Shown here one piece after another: positions 37,213 to 53,429 of a stretch of 64,000 nt of DNA. The notes beneath the pieces are model-generated. The model did no database searches and had not been told where the DNA came from. It saw only the letters and a program-made list of their open reading frames with translations. The stretch is from Diacronema lutheri. Its lineage: Eukaryota > Haptophyta > Pavlovophyceae > Pavlovales > Pavlovaceae. Numbering within the stretch: position 1 is the first letter of the stretch; every line of letters begins with the position of its first letter. Both the position numbers and the translations under genes were made by a program. The DNA is taken from positions 124,001 to 188,000 of the forward strand of contig JAGTXO010000035.1 of the NCBI GenBank assembly GCA_019448385.1. Reading direction: 5' to 3'.

Positions 37213-40200
37213 ATGGGCCCGCGCGCGGGCGCGGCAAAGGGCCGCTCGAGGCCTGTCGTGCTCGTCGGCGCGTTCGCTGAGACGCGGGACAAGGCGTTGG
37301 CGGCGTTGGTGGTGCGTGCCTCAGCTGCAGCGCGTCATCGTCGTCGCGCGCGCGCTCGCACTCCCTGCGGCGCGCGGCGCGCGAGACCTTGCGCGCGTGC
37401 GCGCGCCTGGCACGGGCTTCACCCGCTCGCGCCCTCGGTCGGCACACGTCGCCCTGGCCGCGCTCGGGCGTGCGCGCGCGCACGTGATCCGGTTGCGCAG
37501 GCTGAGCATACGACGCGCCTCGGCCTCGCTGTGCGCCACACGTCGCGCGCGCGCGCGGACGGCGAAGAGGATGGCGTGCACTACCATTTTGCGAGCAAGG
37601 CGGAGCTCGAGGAGGCGATCGCGGCGGGCCGGCAGTTCGTCGAGTACGCGTGCGTGGATGGCGAGTACTATGCCACTTCGCACGCCGCCGTCGCCGCCGT
37701 CACCGCCGCGCGCAAGGCGTGCGTGCTCACGCTCGACGCGCAGACGGCCGAGCTTGCCGCGGCCGGTGGGTTCGACGCCACGTTCGTCCTGCTCCTGCCG
37801 CCGTCGCCCGAGGCGCTCGAGACGCGGCTACGCGCGGCGGGGCTGCGCAACGACGATCTCGCCGCGCAGCTCGCGCGCGCCGCGCACGAGGTTGACCTGC
37901 CCGAGCGGCTTCCGGGCGTCTTTGCGCACGTGATCGCCGAGGGCAGCTCGCCCGCCGAGACGGCCGCGCTCATCGCCGACGCGATCGCACCGCGGGCGGC
38001 GTTCGTCGTGATTTGCGGGCCATCGGGAGTAGGCAAGGGCACGCTGATTGGCAAGCTGCTGCAAGACTTCCCCGATGACTTTGGCTTTTGCGTCAGCCAC
38101 ACGACGCGCGCGCCGCGGCCGGGCGAGGTCGACGGCGTGCACTACCACTTTGCGAGCAAGGCTGCGATGGCAGAGGCGATCGAGCGCGGCGAGTTTGTCG
38201 AGCACGCGCTCGTGCACGGCATCTACTACGGCACGAGCAAGGCCGCCGTCGAGAACGTGACGCGGCTGGGCAAGTCGTGCATCCTCGACCTCGACGTGCA
38301 GGGCGCACGCGCCATCAAAGCGGCCGGGGGCCTCGACGGCGCGACGTTCATCTTCGTCGCGCCGCCATCGCTCGACGAGCTCGAGGCGCGGCTGCGTGCG
38401 CGCGGCACGGATACAGAGGATACGTTGCGCGCGCGCCTTGCCAACGCGCGCACCGATCTCGCCGCCGCCAAGGAGCCCGGCCTCTTCGACCATGTCGTCG
38501 TGAACAACGAGCTTGAACGCGCCTACAGGCTCCTCCGGCAGCGGCTGACGGGCGTCGCGCCGCCCGTCGTGATCTGCGGGCCATCGGGCGTGGGCAAGGG
38601 CACGCTGATTGGCAAGCTGCTGCATTCCGCACCCGATGACTTTGGCTTTTGCGTCAGCCACACGACGCGCGCGCCGCGGCCGGGCGAGGTCGACGGCGTG
38701 CACTACCACTTTGCGAGCAAGGCTGCGATGGCAGAGGCGATCGAGCGCGGCGAGTTTGTCGAGCACGCGCTCGTGCACGGCAACTACTACGGCACGAGCA
38801 AGGCCGCCGTCGACGCCGTCGCGCGGCTGGGCAAGTCGTGCATCCTCGACATCGACGTGCAGGGCGCGCACAGCGTGCGCGCGAGCGGGATGGGCGCGGT
38901 CTTCATCTTCGTCGCGCCGCCATCGCTCGACGAGCTCGAGGCGCGGCTGCGCGGGCGCAAGACCGAGTCGGAGGAGAAGATGGCGTTGCGCCTCGCCAAC
39001 GCGCGCACCGAGCTCGCCGCCGCCAAGGAGCCCGGCCTTTTTGATCACGTCGTCGTGAACGACGAGCTGACCGCCACGTTCTGCCATCTGCGCGAGCTGC
39101 TGACGGGCATGGCGCCGCCCGTTCTCATCTGCGGGCCGTCGGGCGTAGGCAAGGGCACGCTGATTGGCAAGCTGCTGCAAGACTTCCAAGATGACTTTGG
39201 CTTTTGCGTCAGCCACACGACGCGCGCGCCGCGGCCGGGCGAGGTCGACGGCGTGCACTACCACTTTGCGAGCAAGGCTGCGATGGCGGAGGCGATCGAG
39301 CGCGGCGAGTTTGTCGAGCACGCGCTCGTGCACGGCAACTACTACGGCACGAGCAAAGCCGCCGTCGAGAACGTGACGCGGCTGGGCAAGTCGTGCATCC
39401 TCGACCTCGACGTGCAGGGCGCGCGCAACGTGCGCGGCTCGGCGCTCGGCGCGGTCTTCATCTTCGTCGCGCCGCCATCGCTCGTCGAGCTCGAGGCGCG
39501 GCTGCGCGGGCGTGGCACGGAGACAGAGGAGAAGGTGGCGCTGCGCCTCGCAAACGCGCGCACCGAACTCACCGCCGCTGACGAGCCCGGCTTCTTCGAC
39601 CACAAGCTCATCAACGATGACCTTGACGACACGTGCGCGCGGCGCAGCGCGGGCGATGGGGGCGCGCGCTACGGCGCGCTCGGCCTGTCGCGCGCCAACG
39701 CGCGCGCGCGCGCGCGCTTCCGTTGGACCGCTGCGCGCACGGCGGCAGGTACGTGGCTCTGAAGAGGACGATCTCGCATTACCGCACGCTCCACTTCAGC
39801 CAACCCCTCATCGCACGCGGGCTCGGCCGGCTGACGCCCGACCTGCCGCCACCCATGCCCGCGGGCGAGTGTGCGCAAAGCGCCTACCAGATCGGCCAGC
39901 ATGCCCTCTCGCTCCGGGTGAGGCGCCCGCGCCGCCGCTGCGCGGAGCGCGCTCGCCTGCCTCCCGCGCTCACGCCGCCGCCGTCGCGCGCGCGCGCGCG
40001 CCGTCGCAGGGCTGTTACGCGAGTGACGCGTCACTCGTCGCTCGGTGCGTGTCGCTGCACATGCTCGACCTCTCGCACAACAAGCTCTCGTCGCTGCAGC
40101 CGCTCGGCGCGCTCCGCCACTTGCTCGTCCTCGACGCGTCCTTCAACACGCTCGATGCGGCCGGCGCGCTCTTCGACCCGCCGCTCAACCTGCAGGTGCG

Positions 40201-40946
40201 TTGCGCGCGCGCGCGCGCGTGCACTGCGCCGCACCATTCGTGACCCGCTTAGCGTCGCCCCACCTCGGCTGCGCCGCTGTGCGCAGGAGCTCAACCTCTC
40301 GCACAACCGCGTGCGCACAGCGAGCGCGGTGAGCGCGCACCGGCAGCTGCGCACGCTCGACCTGTCGCACAACGCGCTCGAGAGCCTCGACGGCCTCGGT
40401 ACGCTCGAGTGCCTCGCCGAGCTGTGCGTTGAGTCGAACGGCCTGCGCTCGGTGGGTGGCCTCGACGGCGCGCCGCTCCTCGCGACGGTGCGCGCGGCGC
40501 ACAACGCGATCGAGCGACTCGACGGCCTGCCCGCCCTCGCGCACCTCACTGCCCTCGACGTGAGCGACAATCTCCTCAGTTCACTCGCCGGGCTGCACGG
40601 CTGCAGCGGGCTGATGGATCTGCACGCGGGCCGCAACGCGGTCGCAAACTCGAATGAGATGAGGCACGTTGCACATCTCGCGCTGCTGCGCACGCTCGAC
40701 CTGTCGGACAACCCGGTCGTGCACTGCGGCTCGGAGGCGGTGCCGTACCGCGTGCACGTCGCGCAGCAGCTGCCGTCGCTCGTCTCGCTCGACGGCGAGC
40801 CCGTCTCGGCCGAGGAGAAGGTGGGCGCGGCGTGGCACTTTGGCGCGGCGGACGCGGAGCTGCGCAGGATCCGCGACAAGCACCTGCCGGCGGAGGGCAT
40901 CTTGCCCGCCCCGCCGCGTCCGCGCGTGCCGCTGTCCGCGTCGTAA
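37213..40946 (+). CDS. LRGUK-like fusion: four guanylate-kinase-type units followed by leucine-rich repeats
   Basis: The model is join(37213..37311,37501..39632,39749..39917,40010..40195,40287..40946), 1081 aa. The first unit (about residues 12-190) has lost the P-loop and keeps only [13 protein letters not shown]. The next three each have [16 protein letters not shown] (residues about 205, 393, 577), [28 protein letters not shown] and the DLDVQGA signature, so all GMP- and ATP-binding residues appear present. The C-terminal 335 residues are leucine-rich repeats ([42 protein letters not shown]) closing with [13 protein letters not shown]. Animal LRGUK, needed for sperm flagella and manchette, has LRRs first and a single kinase domain last, so order and copy number differ. 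The junction intron 39633-39748 keeps the frame (DDLDDT-YVALKRT). Confidence 0.93.
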
Positions 40947-41135
40947 GCACGGCGCGCCGCGGCAGGACCGCGGGAGAAGCACGCGCTCGCGCGGCGGCGC
41001 GTACGCTCGTTCTCAGCAGCCGCGCCGATGTGTGGATGCACGGGCGCCCGCGGCCCCATGGCCGGAGGCGCGACCTAGAGTCATAGTCGACAAGACTAGT
41101 GGGGAGCGAAGGCCGTTTCAAGCCGTGCGATCACA

Positions 41136-43846
41136 ATGGCAACGGCAGTCCTCCCGGCGGGGATGGAGTCCATCTTCATCACGGGGACGACGCAAGCGGC
41201 GCACAAGGTGCGCACGGGCGAGGACCTGACGGAGGAGCACCCGTATGGCTTTGTGAGCCGGCAGGCGCTCCTCGACGAGATCCAGTTCAAAGGCGCGATC
41301 TCCGACTTCCACGCGCTTAAGGACAAGCTCAAAAAGTACTCGGCCGAGCAGGTCCTCTTCGTCTGGGACGTGGAGGAGGTGTACGGCAACAACTTTTTGA
41401 TCGCGGTGACCGAAAGCGCGCGCGATGCCCAGCTCGACGCATACCGCGCCGCGCAAGCCGCCGCCGCCGCGGCGGCGGCAGCGGCGGCGAGCGCGGCGGA
41501 CGCGCGCGACGGCGCGCCCGACGAGGCGGACGCCGCGGTCACCTCCAAGCCTTGGGAATCGCGCGGCTCGGAGAAGGAGGTGGAGGCGGCGACGGTGAGC
41601 TCGCATCGCCCCTACCTTCTCCTCGCCGTCAGCCGCGCGCGCTCCGAGTTTGGCCTCGGCTTCAAGCTCGCCGACCGCGACGCGCATGACGGCTTCGTCG
41701 AGTGCCGGCCGTTCAAGGACCCAAACTTTGAGCTGCGGCGCGCGACGCGCTCGGCGGGGACGCAGGAGGTGGCGCCACTCGCCGATGCGCGCACGCAGAC
41801 CGAGTGGTTCCGCCCGCTCAACAAGGCGACGCAGGCCGAGCCGCAGCCCCTCGATCCGCGCGCGCTCGCCGCCGTCGTCTCGTCCGCCGAGCTACGGCGC
41901 TTCCTCGCGGGCGCGCGCGTGCTGCTTGAGGGCGCATTGCAGCAGAATGAGCTGGTGGACATCTACGGCGACGACCTCGCGCTCCTCGCCGAGGACGACG
42001 CGTCCGTCGGCAACCGCTCCGACAATGACGTGCGCGAGTTGCAATCCTTCTCGCGTTCCAGCTACTCGCATGAGCGCGTCGTGACCGCGTCGCACTGGAA
42101 GCCGGGCTCGGCAGGGATCGTCGGCGTGTCGCTCGCGCGTAAGCACGGCTTTGAAGAGCGCGTCGAGGTCGCTGGCCGCGTGCACGTCGGCCACGTGCTC
42201 ATCTGGTCCTTTGCCGACCCCATCACGCCGCTTTTCGCCCTCGAGGCGCCGCAGGACGTCCTCACTTTCGTCTTCAACCCGCACACGCCCAACCTCGTGC
42301 TCGCTGGCGTCACGTCGGGGCAGCTCGTGCTGTGGGACCTGGACGACAAGCCGCTGCCCACCGTCGGCGGCGGCGGCGCGAGCGGCAGCACCGGCGCCGC
42401 TGCGAGCGGCAGCGGCAACGGTGCGGGCGGCGCGAACGCTGGCGGCGGCGCGGCGGCCGGCGCCGATGGCGACGAAGGGTCGGGCAATGGTGGCGAGAAC
42501 CAAACCGTGCACCTTGCGCCCTGCGGCGTGTCTGCGATCGAGCACTCGCACCACCGCGCCATCACCGCCATCGCCTGGCTGCCGCTGCGGCACGAGGTGA
42601 CCCCCGGCGCGCGGCTCAAGCAGGACGATGGGGGCGGCTCGGCGTGGCAGAGCTGGCAGTGCGCGACGACGGCGTGCGACGGGTACGTGTGCTTCTGGGA
42701 TGTGCGCTTGGCGCGCAAAGAGACCGCCGCGTCGGCGAGCCGCGTCGGCGAGCGCGAGCGCCGCAGGGACCCGGACGACAAGGCGGCGTGGGACGCGGTC
42801 GAGGCGGCAATCAAAAAGGACGAGTGGCTGTGGGTGCCCGTCTGCCGCATCTTGCTGCACAAGCTTGATGCCTCGACCGAGCTTGGCTGCGCCTACCTCG
42901 AGCTGTGCGGCGTGCCGCACGGCTCCAAGCTCTACGCCGCGACCGACGAGGGCGAGCTCGCAATGGTCGAGATCGCGCACGTGCCCGCGGCGGGCGCGCC
43001 GCCCGAGGCGGATAACGCCGACTTCACGGGCGTCAAGAGCGTGCTCCACGGGCACGTCGGCCCGGCGGTCGCACTGCAGCGCTCGCCCTTCTTCCGCGAC
43101 ATCTACCTCACCGTCGGTGCGCGCGAAGCGTGCGGCGCCGCGCCGCGCCGCGCCGCCGCAGCTGACGCCTCGCCGCGCGCCGTCGCGCGCGCCGACCCGC
43201 ACCGCCTCGCCGCCGCCGCGCAGGCGATTGGTCGTCGCACGTGTGGAAGGAAGGCGTCAGCGCACCTATCTTCTCCTCGCCGTACACGCCCGAGCGGCTG
43301 ACGGCGGGCTGCTGGTCGCCGTCGCGCGCCGCGGTGATCTTCCTCGCAAAAGCGGACGGGTCGGTCGACGTGTGGGACTTGGCAGACCGCACGCACGAGC
43401 CGAGCACGTCGTTCAACGTGGTAGGCGGCGCGGCCGTCACGTCGCTCGACATGTTCGCGCAGCAATCAACGCAGCTCCTCGCGGCTGGCGACGACCAGGG
43501 CACGCTGCACATCATGGAGATCCCGCGCAACATGCGCCGCGCGCCCGCGACGGAAAAGGCGGCGATGGCGGCCTTCATCGCGCGCGAGGAGCTGCGCGTC
43601 GCGTACGTGCAGTCGCACGCCGAGCAGCGCGACGCGGGCGCGGCGGACGCCGCAGGTGGGGACAAGGCCGCCGCAGACGCGGCCGCGGCCATCCTTGCCG
43701 CGGCGGCGGACGCCGGCAGCGCGGCGGACGAGGACGGCTTTGACGCGAAGGCGGAGGAGGAGTACCGCGCGCTCGAGATCGCGTTCAAGACGGAGCTCGG
43801 CCTGCTCGCGGCGGAGGAGGGCGACCAGGAGCAGAGGCATGAATAA
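41136..43846 (+). CDS. DNAI3: Axonemal dynein intermediate chain 3 (WDR63/DNAI3)
   Basis: The model is join(41136..43116,43224..43846), 867 aa; the intron joins YLTVG with DWSSHVWKEGV. The N-terminal half includes ESIFITGTTQ and YGFVSRQALLDEI. The WD40 half has GHVLIWSFADP, LVLWDLDDKPLP, HRAITAIAWLPLRHEVTPG, DGYVCFWDVR, then TAGCWSPSRAAVIFLAKADG and SVDVWDLADRTHEPS, LLAAGDDQGTLHIMEIPRNM, as in WDR63. WDR63 is an intermediate chain of the inner dynein arm I1/f. Ala- and Gly-rich loops are inserted in the propeller. The gene is in tandem with the LRGUK-like gene (189 bp) and implies motile flagella. The end of the reading frame overlaps the predicted end of the next gene by 62 bp on the opposite strand. 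Confidence 0.95.
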
Positions 43847-44879
43847 GCCCGCACCGCGCCGGACGGCCGGCAGTATGACTTGGCTCTGGCCAGCGGCTGG
43901 CTGACGCATAGAGCTTGCGGACGAGAGCCGGCAACTGCGTCCCGCAGCGATCCCACTTGTGCCAGATTGCGCCGGAGTCGTTGAGACCGTCGGCACGAAC
44001 GCCGTCCGCAAAGCGTGGGCACACGTGCTGCGCGCAGCGCAGCGCGGCGAGCGCGCTCTTGCACGCGTGCGTCCGCGCCACCCCATAGGTCTTGCGGACG
44101 ATGTCCACGGCCCCGAGCTCGGCGGACACGTGCATGCCTTCGCCGCTCACACCCATGCGCCAGAGCATCACATTGAGAACCGCCTGGTCGTTCTCGTGGC
44201 ACATTGGCTCGGCATGCGCGTTCGCCCTGTTGAACTCCACCATCAGCCGGTCGATCATCCGCAGCACGGCTGCGGCGGTCCCAAAGATGGTGCCGCCGCA
44301 CACGTGCGGCCTGTGCTGCTCGTCCATCAGCCGCATCTCCTCTGCCGACATGTCCGCACACCCGAGGACGCGCTCAGCCGTGAAGCGAGTCATCCTGTCC
44401 CTGTCCTCGAAGAGGGCCAAATCCGTGTGCGGCATCAGCAGCGCGCCCGTCGAATCGACGAATGGGTGCGCTGTGAAGACGACATCGCGCTGATCGAGCA
44501 ACCACACGCGCGTTATGTTGAACGTGCGCATCCACCGGTGGTAGTGGGCAAAGCGCCTCTGGTTCAAGTTGCCCAGCCACAGCCCGTTGGGGCGCTTGCG
44601 TGACGCCACCGCCTCTTCGCACGGCTCGAAATGTGGCGTCAGGTCGAATGCGCGCGCCAGCGCGTCGTGCGAGCTCCCGGCCGGCGTCGGCGCATCCATC
44701 CCGAGATGCACCGCGCCGCCGTACCCGACGCCGCGCAGTGAGGCCGCAAAAATGCGCAGCGGCTCCGCATCCATGCGGCAGACCATGCCAAAGACTGCCC
44801 AGCCGTCGCTTCCTGGGGCACTTGCCTCGCAACGGGGCGCAAGCGTCGCGGCCATCGCGACTGCCAAGCCGACGATCAT
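43785..44879 (-). CDS. Secreted or Golgi glycosyltransferase-like protein
   Basis: This is a single exon of 364 aa from the ATG at 44879. It begins with a signal peptide or anchor (MIVGLAVAMAATLAPRC). The body has RFAHYHRWMRTFNITRVWLL, then DQRDVVFTAHPF, a D-x-R-D-V-x-F motif found in nucleotide-sugar transferase-like proteins of plants and algae, followed by VCGGTIFGTAAAVLRMID and HENDQAVLNVMLW. Asp of DQRD probably binds the metal and donor sugar. Cys residues are spaced as in a secreted protein. Donor and acceptor are unknown. The last 20 codons run antisense through the end of DNAI3; an unseen final intron could shorten this. It is in tandem after LIMR on the minus strand (95 bp). Confidence 0.7.
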   Translation of the reverse strand: MIVGLAVAMAATLAPRCEASAPGSDGWAVFGMVCRMDAEPLRIFAASLRGVGYGGAVHLGMDAPTPAGSSHDALARAFDLTPHFEPCEEAVASRKRPNGLWLGNLNQRRFAHYHRWMRTFNITRVWLLDQRDVVFTAHPFVDSTGALLMPHTDLALFEDRDRMTRFTAERVLGCADMSAEEMRLMDEQHRPHVCGGTIFGTAAAVLRMIDRLMVEFNRANAHAEPMCHENDQAVLNVMLWRMGVSGEGMHVSAELGAVDIVRKTYGVARTHACKSALAALRCAQHVCPRFADGVRADGLNDSGAIWHKWDRCGTQLPALVRKLYASASRWPEPSHTAGRPARCGLIHASAPGRPPPPRAGRAPS

Positions 44880-44974
44880 CCCTACACGGCGGAAATAGAT
44901 TCTGTCATTCCTGTCTCCTTCGCGCCCACATTTCAAGTTTCAACGCACCGCAGGCGGCAGGCCCCACCTCAGGG

Positions 44975-47339
44975 TCAGTCCTGCGCGTGGCGATCGCGGC
45001 GCAGCGGCGCGCGGGCCGTTCGGGCAGGCGTGAGCGTGCACGTGCGCCTCGCGCGTCGCTCGGCGCGCGGGCGCCGCGTGCCGCCGCGCCAAGCATCCGC
45101 GCGGACGCGCGCGCGCCGCACGTCATCGTCATCAAACTTGTCCTGCTTGTGCTCCTTGGGGAAGATGAGCAGCCAGACGGCGGAGAGCAGGGCGAGGAGG
45201 ACAAAGATCCACAGGAAGACCGAGTTCTGAAAGAAGTATTTGAGACCGCGCAGGTTCTCAACCTCGTTGCCGAGCAGCTGGTCGATCGTCGTCAGCCGCG
45301 TGTAGATGTCAAAGGCGCGCTGGCAGAAGTGCACGACGGCAACGGAGCAGACGAGGATGAGCTCCGTGTTGAAGAGGAGCGAGTTCATCATCGTGTTGCC
45401 GATGCGCATCGGGTGGATCTGAAAGAAGAAGATGCGCAGCCCTGCAGCGCACGGGGCGGGTGGCGGACGGGGCGGGCGCGCGCGCGCGCTCGGCGGCCGC
45501 GCGGCGATGGCGGCGGGCGGTGGCAGCGGCGGCGGCGATGGCGGCGGCGGTGTGCGGACCGAACTTGATGTTGCCCTTGACGACGCAGCAGAGCAGATAC
45601 GACGCGAAGATGGCGTACGTGATCGTGCCGAAGAGCGGGAAGACGTTGTCGAGTCGCACGAAGTAGCCGTTCAAAAAGGTGGTGGTCGGCGGCCAGACGA
45701 AGACATAGGCAATCACGTGGATCAGCCACAGCAGCGAGAGGCCGAGCGACACGATGCCGAGCACCAGGCTGAGCAGCTGCAGCAGCGGGTTGCCGCCGCG
45801 CTGCTTGTACGCCACCTTCACCTGCGCGCACAAGGGCGAGGCCGACACGGAGCGGGTCAACACGGAGCGCCGCGCGTTGCGCGTTGCGCGGCGGTCCAGC
45901 CCACCGCGCGCCTCGCTGTGCCGCTGCGCCTCCTGTGTCGCGCCGCCGTCGCAGCCCCTTCGACCAAACGAGGCCGGGCGGGCGCGCGCGGGCCAAAATC
46001 GAAGCGTGCGTCGCTTCACCTTCTCCCAGTCCTTGTCGAGGAAGTAGACAGCCTGCTTGAACTTGTTGTACGTGCGCCGGTTCGCGCGCGTGCGCTTCTG
46101 GTGCCGCCCGTCCGCCTGGAACTTCCTGCCGATCTCGAGGAGCTTGACGGAGCGCTCGTTGAGCACCATCTTCTGCTTGGCGTACTCCTCCAAGTCGATG
46201 CGCACCGGCCTGTTGGCGTACTCGGAGAAGAGGTCGAGCGGCAGCGCGGCGAGGCCGATGCCGCCAAAGATGCAGAAGAAGAACCAGCCGAGGAAAGTGA
46301 TCATTGCCGTCACGTACACCACCGGCGTCACGCCGAGCGTGAGCATCGCCTCGACCCTCGCGCACTGCACGCGCGGCACGCGGCGCAACGGACGGCGAGG
46401 CGCGGGCGGTGTGCGCGCTCAGCGCGGGCCGCGCACACGCGCAGCGCGACGCAGTGCGCTGCACGCGCGCGCAGCCGCCGCGCACGCACCTCGTCCGCGA
46501 CGCACACGGGATCAGGGACGGGAGCGCTCGCTGGCATGAGAAGGGACGCAGGCGCCTGGTAGAGCGAGACGGGAATCTCTGCGGTGCCGAGCAGGGCCCA
46601 CATGATGAAGGTGGCGAGGAGGGCGACGACGGTTGACGCGATCGTCCACTTGAGCGCGGTGAAAAGAGCCGACTTCTTCCCCTCCGGGTCCTCCGACTCG
46701 TAGAAGAAGATGGCGAACGGGATCACCGCGATGCACCAGATCTGCGCGTCGGACCGCGCGTGCGCATCGACACGCAGCGGGAGGGCCAAAAGAGTGCCAC
46801 GGCGCGATGTGCGCGTCGCGTCGCGACGCGTCAGAGCGGCGCGCGTGACCGCGTGCGCGCGCGGCAGAGCAGCGGGCCGGCCGCTTTGTGGCGCGCGCAC
46901 CGCGATGGTCGTGTAGAGGATCTGCCAGACGACATCTATTCTCAACCCGCCGTCCACCTTTGTGTTCGCGATGTCGAGCGGCAGCGCGAGCACGATCCAT
47001 GCCGCGAGCGAAAGCCCTATAAGCTGCGCGCAGAAACCGAGGCGAGCGACCCGCGGCGCGCGGTGAGGTGTCAGCGGGCGCAGAGCGCGGTCCACGTTGA
47101 CGAGGGCAAGCGCACGTGCCACACGGCGCGCAGCACGCACGGCCGCGCGCGCAGGTCCACCAACGAAGGCGCGCAGGGTGTGCGGCGTCGCCTCGCTGCG
47201 CACGCACGACTACGATCTTCGGCGCCCACGCCGTGTTGCGGTCCTCCTCGTGCTGAAAGTAGACGAGGATGTAGAGCGAAGCAGCCAGCGTCATGATGAG
47301 CATCACGACCATCCCGATGATGAGCATCCCGTTCACCAT
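44975..47339 (-). CDS. LIMR/LMBR1-family multipass membrane protein
   Basis: The model is complement(join(44975..45441,45560..45821,46020..46364,46490..46741,46901..47023,47208..47339)), 526 aa, all junctions in phase. About nine membrane segments follow the plant LIMR pattern: MLIIGMVVMLIMTLAASLYI, LIGLSLAAWIVLALPLDIANT, IWCIAVIPFAIFFYESEDPE, TAMITFLGWFFFCIFGGIG, LALVLGIVSL-type helix, VWPPTTTFLNGYFVRLDNVF, and the family signature IHPMRIGNTMMNSLLFN, then LRGLKYFFQNSVFLWIFVLL. Relatives include LMBD1 (lysosomal cobalamin export) and lipocalin receptors; the plant LIMR clade, which this matches best, is uncharacterised. The last 40 residues after DKFDDDD are Arg-rich and may be an unspliced end. 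It is divergent from the Derlin gene, 142 bp apart. Confidence 0.92.
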
Positions 47340-47481
47340 GGCGCCCGCGCGCGCTGCCGACCACGGTCGGTGGCCGACGAGGCGGGCCGGCCTCCTCTCC
47401 GCCGCCCTGCTGACAAACAAAGAGCCTCTGAGGTTTGCCAAACGCCGCGTTTCAAATGCGAGGGCTTTCCTCGGCTTCAAT

Positions 47482-48417
47482 ATGCCGAACACGTGGCGCA
47501 CGCTCTGCGTGTGCACGCTCGCACTCGCGTGCGGGCGGGTGGCGGGCCGGCGAGCGGAGAGCGGCACGCCACTCGGCCGCAGCGCGCTGCGCCCACTCGA
47601 GCCTGGCGCGTGCCCGCCGCGCCGCACCGGCGACGCCGCAGGCGGCGCGTGCGATCGCGCGCGCGCCGCCGCGCTCGGTCCCCCGGCGATGCGCGTGCGC
47701 GGCGGGCGCAGCCTGGACGAGCTGACGGCCAAGGTGAAGGCGTCCTACCTATCGATCACACCGATCGTGCGCGGCTGGGTCACCGCGACTGTCGCCATCA
47801 CCCTCCTGTTCGCGATAGGTGCCGTGACGCCCGAGCTGCTCCAATTCGACTGGGCGGCTGCGACGTCCGGCCTGCAGCTCTGGCGGCCGCTGACCGGCGC
47901 GCTCTTCGTCGGGCAGCTCAACCCGCAGATTCTGATGCGTTGCTACTACTGGCTCACCTACGGCCAAGAGCTCGAGCGCGCGCTCGGCACGCTGAGTTTT
48001 GCGCGTGCGATGGCGACGCTGATCGCGCTCCTCTGCTACGCGGCCAAGTGGCTGCGCTGGCCCTTCGTCGCCGACTCGCTCATCATGGCGCTGACGATGA
48101 TCTCGACGCGGCTGCACCCGGACGCGCGCGTCTCTCTCTTTGGCATCCCGCTCAAGAACAAGTACCTCCCCTTTGTCATGATCATCTCGAACTACATCTC
48201 GCAGCAGAAGCCGCCCGTCCAGGACGCGCTCGGCTGCGCGGTTGGCTTCGCGTGGTCGCTGCTCGCAAAGCTCAAGGAGCGCGAGCTGGGCGGCGCGCCG
48301 GCGAGCGCGGGCGCGGGCGCCGACGGCGCGCCCGAGGAGGGCGCGCCGGCGCCCAAGCCGAAGAAAAAGCCCGGCCGCCGGCGCAGCGGCTCGATCGTAA
48401 CGGACGAGCAGCGTTAG
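47482..48417 (+). CDS. Derlin with signal-plus-transit-like N-terminus, candidate plastid SELMA component
   Basis: This is a single exon of 311 aa from the first clean ATG (MPNTWRTLCVCTLALACG). The first 20 residues look like a signal peptide; about 60 Arg/Ala/Gly/Pro-rich residues follow, like a transit peptide. The Derlin body starts near residue 85: SYLSITPIVRGWVTATVAIT, LLQFDWAAA, LWRPLTGALFVGQLN, MRCYYWLTYGQELERALG, and later helices to VQDALGCAVGFAW. The C-terminus is basic (PKKKPGRRR). Derlins form the channel of ER-associated degradation. In algae with a red secondary plastid, a second set (SELMA) imports proteins across the second outermost plastid membrane and carries such bipartite leaders. 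The Derlin call is firm; the SELMA role is inferred from the leader. Confidence 0.85.
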   Translation: MPNTWRTLCVCTLALACGRVAGRRAESGTPLGRSALRPLEPGACPPRRTGDAAGGACDRARAAALGPPAMRVRGGRSLDELTAKVKASYLSITPIVRGWVTATVAITLLFAIGAVTPELLQFDWAAATSGLQLWRPLTGALFVGQLNPQILMRCYYWLTYGQELERALGTLSFARAMATLIALLCYAAKWLRWPFVADSLIMALTMISTRLHPDARVSLFGIPLKNKYLPFVMIISNYISQQKPPVQDALGCAVGFAWSLLAKLKERELGGAPASAGAGADGAPEEGAPAPKPKKKPGRRRSGSIVTDEQR

Positions 48418-48661
48418 GCTCTCTCGCGACAGCGCAGCCTTGGCCACTGTGTGAGTGGCTGACGACAGGGGACACACTGACCGGTTGTTTGGTGTTGAGC
48501 CAACCAGACGACCACTTCCTGCTCGCACGTCTCCACAATTGACACTCATGTCTCCTCACCGCCCACGCGCTGCCCCTTGGCACGCGCTGCGCGCGCCACG
48601 CGCCGAGCGCGCACGGCGCGCCGGAGCGCGCAACGCCGCGCCGGGCCCGTGCGCGCCGCGC

Positions 48662-53429
<4,768 letters not shown>

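Noticed and set aside
37828-39603. 591-codon minus-strand open frame across the guanylate kinase units
   Set aside because: It lies antisense to clear kinase motifs and repeats only because the units repeat.
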